64,000 nucleotides of DNA from Crambe crambe (lineage: Eukaryota; Porifera; Demospongiae; Poecilosclerida; Crambeidae): assembly GCA_963924555.1 (NCBI GenBank), contig OZ004594.1, positions 2,759,563 to 2,823,562 on the forward strand, in the 5' to 3' direction. Position numbers and translations under genes: made by a program. Under the pieces are notes generated by a model. That model was not told where the DNA came from. It saw only the letters and a program-made list of their open reading frames with translations, and ran no database searches. Of this stretch, positions 24,071 through 35,199 are shown in pieces (positions within the stretch are counted from its first letter, which is position 1; every line of letters begins with the position of its first letter).

Positions 24071-24457
24071 ATGCATTTATTAAATAGTGACTTACAGAAT
24101 CAAGACATGAAAAGGATGATTCTTATGTCACTTTACCACATGCAACCTTGCAAAAGTAGCACAAACAGACAAGGAAACCACTATGTACGTGCAAGATAAT
24201 TATTGTAGTGTTGTGGTGGATGCATGTATTCATGTATTCTGTATTATGACATTACACTCACATTATAATGAACCTACACGAAAAACATCAGCCAAATACG
24301 GAAAATCGCATGCAGAGGCATAATATAGGTTTCCCTCAAATAAAGAATGCCTAGTCTGTACTGCCACTGGCATAAGCGTTATCAAGAAGTCAAGAGATAA
24401 ATTGTGTGCAGTTCTAGTGATAGTGTAAGAAGCTGCAGTAGCTACAGAGAGTTCAAA
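24071..24457. other. Intergenic interval B1-B2
   Basis: Nothing gene-like is seen in this short spacer; it should contain the 3' end of B1 and the promoter of B2, but no specific signals are identifiable. Confidence 0.5.
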
Positions 24458-26271
24458 ATGGTGGCGTGGCAGGTCAGATGTATTACCGCTATCCTTATGT
24501 TCCAGTTGAATGTACTGCAGATTGCCAGTAAGTAACAATCTATAGCTATGCATAGATAAGAGCACGATGACAATTACTGAAATTATAATAGATATGAGTA
24601 TCTTTTAAGCAAATATAAGTCACAGTCAACATTTCCAATGTATTACTAGAGGTTTAAAGGTTAAATTTCTGTACAACCATGGTGTATTAACAGCCATGGT
24701 TGTACTAGAACTGTAAGGGGAGAAAGTGATAGGGAAAAGAGTGACTGGAATTTCAAAGTGTCCCCTGTAGCAAGAATATTACCCATAGCATAATGATAGT
24801 AAATATTAAATATTACATTTTGGCCACCTCTTCATATCTTAGCTCTTCATATTATACATAACTTGTAGTAATAATGGACTCAGGGGCTGAAAATTGGTGG
24901 GAAGATATCCAAATAGCAATGCACGATAAATGTTTGTTGAATTGAGATATTTTCATCGATGCATGCATGTTCAAGAAACTATAAGTGAGCTGGTATTCGA
25001 TCTCTGTAATCGACTCTATCACATTCCCCAGCTCAAGGTTGCTTGCAGCCTGCTAGTAACGAGAGCATCCCTATCCTGGTTCAAAATTTGGGATACAGAC
25101 GTCTTTATATTGGTAACTTGGGGGTCCAGGCCATCATCACCAGCTACCAATTCCACTGTTGTGGGAATGTCACTGCATGGCAGACTTCCTTTGTTAAGAA
25201 CATTCAGCGCCTAGTATCATATAGGATCACCTTCCAAGTGTGGAGACCTTCACCAACAATGAATAGAGATGGATGCTATGGTCTAGTGGGACAGAACGCA
25301 TTTTCCAATACTTTACAAAGTCATAGTCTTGTTACTGAGTACACTCCAGAACCAACCAATATCATTACTGTCCAGCCAGGAGATGTCGTGGGCTTCTTTG
25401 CTGAAACTAGGTTAGGAATGATTCGGGCAGCTGGAATACAACTAGACACCAGCTTCACTGGAGAGAGTGTGTGGTACCACAGAAATACTAGAGATAATCC
25501 CTTGATAATTAGAGGAAACCAAGCTCTATGTCCATACCCAGTTGGATCAGATTCTGATAAGTCACTAAGATCCTCCACCAATGCTGCTCTAATCCTTTCG
25601 GCAGATGTGTGTAAGTATTACTTAATATTTCCTAAAAGAGTGATTTGAACTCGATTACAATTCATGTAGCCACTTTCTCCTGCCCACCATCAAGCTCTAT
25701 CACAACACCAAAGCCTCCATCTCCAATGCAAAGGACGTCAGCATCTCCACTTCTCCTTACTCCCACCCCTACATCCACTCCAGTCTCAACAAGGACACCT
25801 CAACCAATCAAACCTGTTAAAACTACACCTCAACAAGTCATCACACCTTCCAACAATGTTAAAACTAAAGCTCAACAAAACGTCACACATACACGGGAGC
25901 CTGGTAGTAGATTGAGTAGAGAGTCAAGAGGCCTTATTGGTGCAGCGGGGGGCTTCTTTGTCTTGGTGATCTCAGTAGTCATCATATGCACTGCAATTCT
26001 CCTCATCCGAAGAAAAGCTGAACGAACAAACATCACTCTGAAGACCAAAGACTTAATTGTTACAAGCAAAGAAAGTGATACACTTAATACCATGAAGATG
26101 CAGAAAAATGCATCCTACATCTCTACTCATATTCCACTCACAGCTAATGAAGCCTATGCTACAGCTGTTCCTCTATCTCCTAACCAGACCTTAATTAATG
26201 CTAGTCAAGAGGTCTATTCCTACATTGATGAAGAAGAGAGTGCAAGAATAAGAATGGAGGTATACAAATGA
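24458..26271 (+). CDS. Gene B2: type B receptor-like protein
   Basis: Exons 24458-24527, 25032-25610 and 25670-26271 join in frame (416 residues) across phase 1 introns; the second intron is 59 bp. The leader (MVAWQVRCITAILMFQLNVL) precedes a complete type B domain: GCLQPASNESIP, GVQAIITSYQFHCCGN, FQVWRPSPTM, DGCYGLVGQN, PGDVVGFFA, FTGESVWYHR, LCPYPVGS. Exon 3 starts TFSCPPSSS and has a Pro/Thr stalk with PQQVITPSNN, a helix at about 25930-26008 (GGFFVLVISVVIICTAILLI) and a short tail with ASYISTHIP, NEAYATA and VYSYIDEEE. The last tail repeats of the paralogues are missing. This looks like one of the intact members of the array. Confidence 0.82.
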
Positions 26272-26277
26272 TTCCTT

Positions 26278-26413
26278 ATAGAGAGGGCGTGTTATTTACT
26301 TTTACCATGGTAACGGCAGCCATCGTGAGAGGCAAGTATATAATCTGCCTCTCAAGATGGCTGCCATTGCTATAGCAATTGCCATGGTAAAGTAAATAAT
26401 GTACCCTCTCTAT
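26278..26413. mobile_element. Fold-back element (136 bp) just after B2
   Basis: ATAGAGAGGG at 26278-26287 and CCCTCTCTAT at 26404-26413 are inverted. The match continues inward through TTATTTACTTTTACCATGG / CCATGGTAAAGTAAATAA and GGCAGCCAT / ATGGCTGCC. It starts 7 bp after the B2 stop, so it would form a hairpin in the 3' untranslated region. Confidence 0.8.
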
Positions 26414-27142
26414 CCTAAAGCTCTAAGTAATGCCCCACAAAGTGGTAAAGCATAGAAATTTGTATCTAAAATACTGAGTTGTGCATTATTTAGCCATTTA
26501 GCTAGAGTCTTTATTGTCCATTCTATAACTATTGATCTAGTCATTATTTTTAGCTCCGTATTTTTTCTGTACATATATAGGCCTATGGTTTAAAGCACTA
26601 CAAAAATGAAGAGGAGGACTATATTTGAATATCATGCATAATTATTGTTCAAATTATGAATGAATTATGTTCCAATTACAGTTAATTGATATATATATAA
26701 TGCACAAAATCACAGTTTGCATAAGTAGGTCCAACATCAGACTCAACCAATGCATGCAGTTATAGTGGAATTATATAACAGTCACTGTATAAGCAGGTCA
26801 CCTCTCTATAACAGCCAGGGGTCCAATTAAGTCCCAAAGAAGGCTTTTAGTGTGTACATTTCAAACTGAGTTAGCATGCATGCCACCACTGTCATTTCTT
26901 GCTGGTCTGAGGGTGACCAGGTTCCATCCACTAATAACAGTGTACTCAATGATTGTTAACATAAAATTACGCAAACATTGTTAGAATGAGTGCATGGTAA
27001 CTTCCTTTGTACTGTACATGTATTATGAATTATGTGGCTTGAATACTCGACATTCCTCAGTAAGGCTACGGTATCTTTAATATAAGCATGCAAGCTGGAT
27101 AATGAGTTATATTTAATAGGAATAGCTGTAATAGAGATTGAA
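26414..27142. other. Intergenic interval B2-B3
   Basis: No gene supported; AT-rich spacer. Confidence 0.5.
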
Positions 27143-29487
27143 ATGGATTAGGAGATCAAGTGTTTCATAGTCCTTCTATTAAAACTAAATATACTGCAGA
27201 CTATCAGTAAGTGTAACAGCTAGTATACATAGAAATGTAGCCCAATGATTTGTAACTTCAAATCATTCGTTACATTGGCATATCATATACGTATAAGTTA
27301 TTAAGCCTTAAGAGTAATAGATCTTTAGCTACTAAGAACATGGTCACTCTAAGGTCTTTTTACTCACCGGTAGAGGTAGCTAGCTATACTACATAATTAT
27401 ACGGCCGTCTACACTGCACTGCTTTCAAATGTATCGCAAGGTTGTATTTACACTGGAGAGTAAAAAACGGATGTGTTGTGTATCTGGAATGCACTAGCTC
27501 TGCAGTACTATACTGCCAGAGAGCCAAACCACTATAGCCATGCAGTTAGTAGATGGTCCTGTCCACTTATTGTTCTGATTTTCCTATTTACAAGGCAACC
27601 AGGTTTCATAGGTCTCCACTTAGGAGCTTATTTTTCAGGAGTGGTGGTACGTTTTGGTGTTTCTGAGGGCAAAACGCATAGGTTTTCCTCCATTTTCATT
27701 TGAAAACAGGGCAGTGCAAACATGGCCATAGACTAGCTACCACCTCTAATGGCATGTTAATAATAGTATAGTTCTTCTATTAATAACTGAATATACTGCA
27801 GACTCTCAGTAAGTGTATAATTGTATGCATGCATATGCTATACTGAAGTGTGTGTAGCCCTATAAGCATATAGGATAACCTATGATTCATAGCTTTACAT
27901 CATTAGTAGTTACATGGGCATATCACAGTGATACCTTATAAAAGTAATAGGTACAGCATAGTACCAGCGCTTTGACACAATACAAAGAATATATACACTG
28001 AAGTCATTGCATGAATGAACATCCTACTGGTCCAATTAACGGGGCTCACTTACTCACGCCAACAATTTTATTCCAGAAGGTTATGATCTAAATTTTCTAG
28101 TCATATGTAAAATTACATTGATATTAGTCTTACATTCGATTGATTGATTCCTCCATTGTTTTACATTACTAGCTCAAGAGTGTTTACGACCAGCAGCTAA
28201 CAACAGAGATATCCCATTTCAGGATCTCAATGATGAGATGATGTACCAAGAAGGGTTCCTCATCTTGCTAGTGGGAGGAGCATGGGAGTCCAGGCCATCA
28301 TTACTACATACCAATTCCACTGCTGTGGGAATGCATGGCAGACCTTTGTGGAACCTGGAGGTCAAGCCCGTGAAGGAGATTATGACATCACCTTCCAAGT
28401 GTGGAGACCATCACCAACAGTGAACTCTGATGGATGCTATGGTCTGGTAGGAGAGAATGCATTCACCAGGATTAGCTCTCCTAATTATGATAGTGGTTTA
28501 ATTAGCGTGACTCCTGCAGGATAACTGCACGACCTGGAGATGTGGTGGGCTTCTATGCTTTAAGTAGAAGGAGACTGAATGATGGAATACAACTAGACAC
28601 CAGCTTCACTGGAGAGAGTGTGTGGTACCACAGGAATACTGACAATGATCCTCTTCCAAGTAGAGACATGTCTGTATATCCATTCCCAGTAGGACCACAA
28701 TCTGGTAAGATACTGAGGTCTTCCACCAATGCAGCTCCAATGCTTTCTGTGGATATTTGTAAGTGCATTGTAGATGTATTACTGTCGATATGAATACAAT
28801 TACTATCACTCAATAGCTTCTTTTTCCTGTCCACCATCACCAATGCCAAGGCCTTCATCATCATCATCTCCTCCCCTAATGCATAGGATATCATCACCTC
28901 TACTGCCCTCTCCAACCCCAACTCCCACACTCAAAGCACACCACAACTAATTTCTATCAACACTATAAAACCTTTTGCCACACCTTCCAAGACAGTTGAG
29001 ACTACAGTCACCTTATCTCTCAATACTGACAGTGGTTTGAGTAAAGAGGCAATAGGTGGCATAGCTGGAGTAGGGGGAGTGATATTCCTGTTCATTTTGT
29101 GATCAACCATTTTCAGACGGAAGTCCAAGCAAATGAGTGCCTCTTGTGGACGAGGGAGGCAAAACATCCAGTATGAAGATGCAAGAGAATGAATCGTACA
29201 TCTCTACACCTCAAATTCCGCTCATCACTAATGAAGCATATGCCACAACTCTTCCTCTATCTCCCTACCAGGAATATGATGACTCCATTGACACAGAGAA
29301 TTATGCCACTATTGATATGGAAAGAAATACATGGAATATCAAAATACCAACACCTCATATTCCTGTCACTAATGAAAGAAATGACACAACTGTTCCTCTG
29401 ACCCTGCATCTATTGATGAAATGGAGGATTCCTATGGCTACATTTGAAAGTACCACAATGTTGCTTGTGTGTGCAAAACAAGAATGA
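27143..29487 (+). pseudogene. Pseudogene B3: type B receptor with multiple lesions
   Basis: All exon types are recognisable but broken. The leader exon (27143-27206) has TAG as its third codon, where paralogues of the M.WK type have Trp. A partial second copy of the leader lies at about 27768-27808. The ectodomain exon (from 28173) changes frame before GVQAII, lacks the two codons of VT in GNVTAWQ, and has a 10-bp deletion at about 28516 that removes most of EPTN and leads to a stop at 28522-28524. The TM segment is cut by a deletion with an in-frame TGA near 29100. The tail still reads NESYISTPQIP, NEAYATTLPL, QEYDDSID, ENYATID (29137-29487), but its end is frame-shifted. Decay appears well advanced but the DNA remains close to B4. 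Confidence 0.85.
27160..27960. repeat. Duplicated leader-exon segment within B3
   Basis: The stretch around TCCTTCTATTAAAACT at 27171 with ATACTGCAGACTATCAGTAAGTG recurs at about 27768 (TTCTTCTATTAATAACT, ATACTGCAGACTCTCAGTAAGTG). Similar flanking sequence follows (CATGGGCATATCA / CATTGGCATATCA and AAGAGTAATAG / AAAAGTAATAG), so leader and intron were duplicated together. Confidence 0.65.
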
Positions 29488-29987
29488 CAGTTACATAAAG
29501 ATAACACTGCTCATCCTCTCGCTATACCTTTAGCATGTGGATTTTATAGAAGTAAATTTTCTGTACAATTTTATAATGCAATACATGCTACACATGCCTG
29601 TGGATAATTTGACAGAGCTAACACTCGATTTCTCTGATAATGTACCTGCTGGGGAATTTCAATAGCTTGTTCACTTCATTATGACACAAATTATATAACA
29701 CAGTTTGTGTGTGGCCGATCAAATAAGCCGTTATTGTTGAAAGAATCATCATTAATTTTGGTTTCAGTAGTTACATGTCAGTTGATAGTGAGTGAAACTA
29801 GCCACTATAGTAGGTCCAATGTTCACTGATGGCTACTGCCTGTGCCATAGTTCTTCTGGTTATGTGACAGGATGTTGTGTTATCCATACTCACACATCCA
29901 TGACTTGAATGTGGACTTAAAATTGAAATTTCCCTGCCTGCAGATTCCCTAGATTGGTACTCTCTTTGCTAGGGCTTGGTGAATTAT

Positions 29988-30077
29988 GTCACTACTAATG
30001 AATCGTACGCCACAACTGTTGCTCTGACCCCCAACCAGGCCTATGGCTCCACCAACACATTTGAAAGTACACAATAA
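29988..30077 (+). pseudogene. Scrap of a type B tail exon
   Basis: Reads VTTNESYATTVALTPNQAYG then STNTFESTQ and a stop. This is the last tail module of the type B genes, with no upstream exons. Confidence 0.8.
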
Positions 30078-30469
30078 AATTATAGTTTGTGTGTATCAAA
30101 AACTATTCTCCTGTTCTTCAGTAATATCATAGCATATGCATTTTATAGAGGTCAATATAATCCTGGCTATGCAATTTTTCTGTATGATTATAATACATGG
30201 GGAGATTTTGATAGTACAAAGCCAGCTCTACATAAACCTTATTTTTTTCTTTTGTAGGGTCACTGGCTAAAGAATTTGTTTAGCTATTCAGTTTTGTCTA
30301 TTAGCTATTTAATATGAGCAATAGCAATGTAAATGAGCATGGTGACTACACTACAGCCAAGTACTGGCTATAATACTCTATAGGATGAGCATCTGTACTG
30401 TAATTCAGTAAGGACTGGAACATCATCAGATAAGAATAAAATAGCTAGCTAAACGATTAAGTTTTCGTG

Positions 30470-30655
30470 GCTCCGCCCATAGGCCCCGCCCCCTACCGAC
30501 GTGCGCTTCAAAATGGCGTAGAAAGATTAGCTAGTGCCGAGTGCTATCGAATAGTGAAGTAGAGCCTTAGTCAAAACTAATAGCAAAAGATCAGCCTCTA
30601 GGTGCCGCTCTAACAGATGGCCAAAGCAGAATTTTGATGAATATAGCCAGTAAGT
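30470..30655. repeat. Dispersed repeat R1, copy 1
   Basis: The segment around GTGAAGTAGAGCCTTAGTCA and GTGCCGCTCTAACAGATGGC is repeated almost exactly at 33842-34030. Confidence 0.85.
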
Positions 30656-30976
30656 TTATCTAGAGCTAGCTAGCTAGCTAGAGACAGCTGAGCAATATTA
30701 TAATTTCGAATAATTGGATATCAAATATATGCGCATGCGTATTATAGAAAGATGGCTTCCTAATTGAATTAGTCGAGTGCTGTGCTCCGTAGTGTCTCCT
30801 TTTTCATCGACTCTTTCGAGGATCAACGAGTAGAAAAGATCGTAGTTCGTAGAATTTGGAGTGGATTTATCCAGAAATCATAGCTGTAGCTTGAGTGGTT
30901 CGAGAGATATGGTTGTCTAAGAAGAAGAATAATAATAGAGAAGAAGAAGAATCCAACAATTTACCTGCTTGCCTTA
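30656..30976. repeat. Dispersed repeat R2, copy 1
   Basis: The segment with GCGCATGCGTATTATAGAAA and TGGAGTGGATTTATCCAGAA recurs at about 42538-42880. Both copies end in a GAAGAAGAATAATAATA-type simple repeat followed by TTTACCTGCTTGCC. Confidence 0.82.
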
Positions 30977-31463
30977 TTATTATTATTATTATAAAGAAAA
31001 TGAACAAAAGTCATTTTTAGAACTCGTTTTTTTCTTATGTTAGCGAATGAATTTTTGATTTTTGAACACTCTCCTCTCTTCTTTGTAGAAGTAGTATCTC
31101 ACTGTAGCCTTCTGAGAACCTGTAGAGTAAGGGTAGAAGAGAAAGAAGAGTTTTAGTTTATACAGTCCTATGACCTTTGACCTGCCATCCCTACTTAGAG
31201 AGTGCTAGCGCACTCTCTGATTATTATTATTATAAAGAAAATGAACAAAAGTCAATTTTAGAACTCGTTGTTTTTTTTTATGTTAGCGAATGAATTTTTG
31301 ATTTTTGAACACTCTCCTCTCTTCTTTGTAGAAGTAGTATCTCACTGTAGCCTTCTGAGAACCTGTAGAGTAAGGGTAGAAGAGAAAGAAGAGTTTTTAG
31401 TTTATACAGTCCTATGACCTTTGACCTGCCATCCCTACTTAGAGAGTGCTAGCGCACTCTCTG
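30977..31463. repeat. Dispersed repeat R3, two tandem copies
   Basis: Two copies of about 240 bp (30977-31220, 31223-31463) contain CTTCTTTGTAGAAGTAGTAT, GAGTAAGGGTAGAAGAGAAA and end in the palindrome AGAGAGTGCTAGCGCACTCT. A third copy is at 34050-34304. Confidence 0.87.
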
Positions 31464-32756
31464 ATAAAGTAAAAAATATTTATTCTAAATAAAAAAGAGA
31501 AGTAGGGATGGCTATACATTCTTGACCTATATTCAATCACTCATAAGGTGTTACATGACACTCTGAAAAATTGTACACTGATCTACAACACCATGGAGCA
31601 ACCCTAAGGGTGTTTGGTATGGATAGGGTGTATCAAAACACTTTATAGTGGGTGTGTCATTGCACCACATTTTTAACAGTGTCCGGAAAGGGATGTGCAT
31701 ATGGCCCAAACTGAACCTTTGACCTACACGTAATTATTTAAAAAAAAAAATTTATAAAAAATAAAAATAATATTATCTCAAAGTGATAGCTGGATAAATC
31801 ATGACAACAAACATTTCAGTCTCAGTATTCTCAGGTGACATTTTATCAGCCTCCAACTCTGTACCCTTCAAGGGAAAATGTTCATGGTATTCTTGAATAA
31901 TCGCATCAAAAAGTGCTATGGATGTTCTAAGGAGTTCAGTCGCCGGTGTGATGGAAGGATTCTTGGTCCACCACATAATATAGCTAGTGCTTCATGAAAG
32001 TTATTACCACCCTGACTTGAGTTTACTCTTGATTTTACTGCTATGAGATTCATACACCTACATTATTTCATCTGAGTTGTTGCTACCATTATACAGTGGC
32101 GGAGCGACTGGTCAGGTTTCAACCTGACCACTTTTTTCATTCTGAATGCTTTTAATTTTTTCCTCTTGAAATTAATTTTGCTAATATAAGGCATAATCAA
32201 AAATACCCCTAGAATGCATCTGGGTGGCATGCCCCAGACCCACCTGGTGCACTCATTTTGTGGTCACTCCACCCATGTAAACATTAATACAGACAAAACC
32301 ACACCAATTAACCACCAGCGGTCACTCTTAATTGTGGTTATACTTTTGGCTCTAGCTAGCCAATAGGGGTTGTTACTAAGAAGCTTTAGGCCAAAAATCG
32401 GCTACTTAATTCCAGTGGTTGTTGAGAAGCAATGCTCTAAAGAGTAAAAAGACTCATAGCATCTGTAAGAATTAACTTTTTTTCCCTTCATTTTTAGTGT
32501 CTTATAACTATGTGCAATTTGAAGTCCATAGTTATAGTAATTTTGGAGTTATGTAAGAAAGACTATAATTTAATTGTTAGCATGTGCGTTGCTATGTGCC
32601 ACCACCCTTGTCTGTTATTTTTGATGTGTCAGACCACTAATACCAAATGACCTAACAATTCTCTGAATAGTCTGTCATTATAGGAACATTAATTTTCATC
32701 CAGATTATCATGTGCGCGGTATAATCAGTATTGGAAATTAACCTACACTGAATAGG

Positions 32757-33300
32757 TACTAGGGCAATGTTCAACATTCAGTTGACAGCGAGCGGGCAAG
32801 CATTCTTTAGTGCTACAACTCTTTAGAAGATTAGGGGTGTGTCCACCACTCTGGTTGGTCCAGTTTTCACCAGACCACTTTTATTATCCAATTAATAATT
32901 ATAATTTCATTCCATGCCTGCAGAGTTAGCTAAGTGATTATATGAACCTTCAAGAATCATGATCACATTAGCATCCTTGTGATAAGTGGGTTAAAGGATA
33001 AAGTGGGTGTGGTGATCCCATGCACAAGCACACCCGGGGACTCAAAATTCTGTGGATACACCCCTGTTATATGTATTAGATAAGCGATAACTACTATTTT
33101 AGCTTTAGACAGTGAGCAAGTGAGCATGATAGGCTCCAGTGCTTGATATTGCATCAGAGATAAGAGTCATGTAAGTAACCAAAGAGCTCCACGCAACAAA
33201 AGCTGTAAATACTTACCACAAGCACTTAGATAAGCCAAGTGCCTACAATTCATTTTGATAAGCCTAGCGCCTCTATGACAAAAGGCTGTAGAAAATTATA
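32757..33300. repeat. Dispersed repeat R4, copy 1 (approximate limits)
   Basis: TACTAGGGCAATGTTCAACA with GACAGCGAGCG and, further on, AAGCTGTAAATACTTACCAC / GATAAGCCTAG resembles the interval at about 46927-47100 in intron 2 of B6. Divergence is high and the limits are uncertain. Confidence 0.5.
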
Positions 33301-33841
33301 AAGATCTAGCTTGATTACAATTATTGGAGCGTGCTTATTACATTATAATATAGCCCAGCTAGATTTTTAGCTTTTCTTGACAGCCAGCCATGGGTAATCT
33401 GAAGAAACAGTAACATTGACATGATTTATTTACAGGCACCTTTAAAAAGTACATATGTACATATGAATGATCACTACCTAACAGATTAGTGGAAAAAAAA
33501 GAGACTATACTTTTAATATCCAAGCTCCAGAGGTCCACAAAGTCGAACTACGATTGTTACTCGCAATTATACCCTCTAACACTTGAGAAACCAGCCTTTT
33601 TAAGAACTATGCTTGTTTAGCACTATACCAGCCCACTCTTTGCATTCTTTGAACTTACCAATTGGCTATAGTTTAGCAGAAATTCGGCACACTACTTCTC
33701 CTCCCCTGTTTATTTGGGGCAATTTAGCACGAACAGCTGCCTACACGGATTGTCAGTATTGTCGTTATGGGCGCACGTGAGCTGTTTCCAATCCTATGTA
33801 CGTAAGTCTAGTATATCTATGGCTAAGCTTAGCTAGCTTTA

Positions 33842-34304
33842 AGAAGCTTCTCCGCCCACAAGCCCCACCCCCTACCGACGTGCGCTTAAAAATGGCGTCG
33901 AAAGATTAGCTAGTGTTCCGAGTGCTCGAATAGTGAAGTAGAGCCTTAGTCAAAATTAATAGCAAAAGATCAGCCTCTAGGTGCCGCTCTAACAGATGGC
34001 CAAAGCAGAATTTTGATGACTATAGCCAGTAAGCCGGTACGTCGATCTGATTATTATTATTATTATCCTTATTATAAAGAAACTGAACAAAAGTCAATTT
34101 TAGACATCGTTTTTTCCTTATGTTAGCGAATGAATTTTTGGTTTTTGAACATTCTCCTCTCTTCTTTGTAGAAGTAGTATCTCACTGTAGCCTTCTGAGA
34201 ACCTGTAGAGTAAGGGTAGAAGAGAAAGAAGAGTTTTTAGTTTATACAGTCTTATGACCTTTGACCCGCCGTCCCTACTTAGAGAGTGCTAGCACACTCT
34301 CTGA
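33842..34304. repeat. Dispersed repeats R1 and R3, second location
   Basis: R1 (33842-34030) is followed by R3 (34050-34304) in the same order as at 30470-31463, but R2 is absent between them. The order suggests one composite element, with R2 lost here. Confidence 0.8.
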
Positions 34305-34926
34305 TAAAGAGAGAGAATCTATACACTTTTACACATTGTACAGTGGTAGTGGTCTCTTGTGATTGTGAAACAAAGGTGAAATTGATGCCACCTAAAACAC
34401 TCTGCAGGGTAAAATCAACATCACCCTGTGGCCGTGCCTGTACTGGACACACTTTCATAGGAAATAACTAAAGCTAAGACATGGTGGTGAGAACATTCTT
34501 GTACCAAATTTCATGCGAAAGTACCTAGGAGGCTCAATAGATACATTTCACAGCTTGCTTGCCAAAAATTATGTAATTGCCAGTGATGGTTTCTAAGTAT
34601 AGTTTAGATCACAACAACGAGTGAGGCAGAGCCGAGGTGTTTATTGTAAACCTGAGTAGTCACTCACTAAGGGAATTATTCATGTTATTGCCTAACTCCC
34701 TTTAGACGATACATATTGAATTTCCCTTTAATAATGAGGTAACTATAGGCCTGGAAGTGATGTCTAATTAGATCACTGTGGTTCCACTTGTGGTTGTCAT
34801 AAGACTATACACAGTTTATACAGTTAGATCACTCCAACTACTCAGTTTATAATAGACACACAATAGACACCTCAGCTCTGCCTCGGTATCCACTGTAAAC
34901 CTCGTAGTCACTCACTGTCGTGAACT

Positions 34927-35008
34927 TATAGATTTAGCTAATTATAGATTTAGCCAATTATAGATTTAGCCAATTATAGATTTAGCCAATTATAGATTTA
35001 GCTAATTG
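34927..35008. repeat. 16-bp minisatellite
   Basis: Five copies of TATAGATTTAGCCAAT (C/T variant) with an exact 16-bp period upstream of B4. Confidence 0.9.
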
Positions 35009-35199
35009 TTAGGATACTTCAATAAGCTCAATTTTTTCAGTGCATGGCACACTCAATTATTATGACATCATTGCCACACCCCACACCGCTTACATGACAA
35101 AAAGCCTGAGAGTTGAAGGCACACACGATAGCTACACTCTGAAAATGAAGGAATGCCTTTGGTACAAAGTGTGTAGCTAGATATATAGACCAGAGTGAA

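Larger units (their letters stand above)
29488..35199. other. Repeat-rich interval B3-B4
   Basis: About 5.7 kb with no supported gene. It holds a tail-exon scrap (29988-30077) and dispersed repeats (30470-31463, 33842-34304, 34927-35008), annotated separately. At about 34600-34920 two copies of a CACTCACTA / GAGGCAGAGCCGAGGTGT segment lie partly inverted, probably another decayed fold-back. Confidence 0.6.

Noticed and set aside
27473..27703. Open frame of 76 codons between the two leader copies of B3
   Set aside because: No family feature, and it lies in the intron region of a pseudogene.
31773..33154. Small open frames in the B3-B4 interval
   Set aside because: Isolated, under 70 codons and in a region of dispersed repeats.
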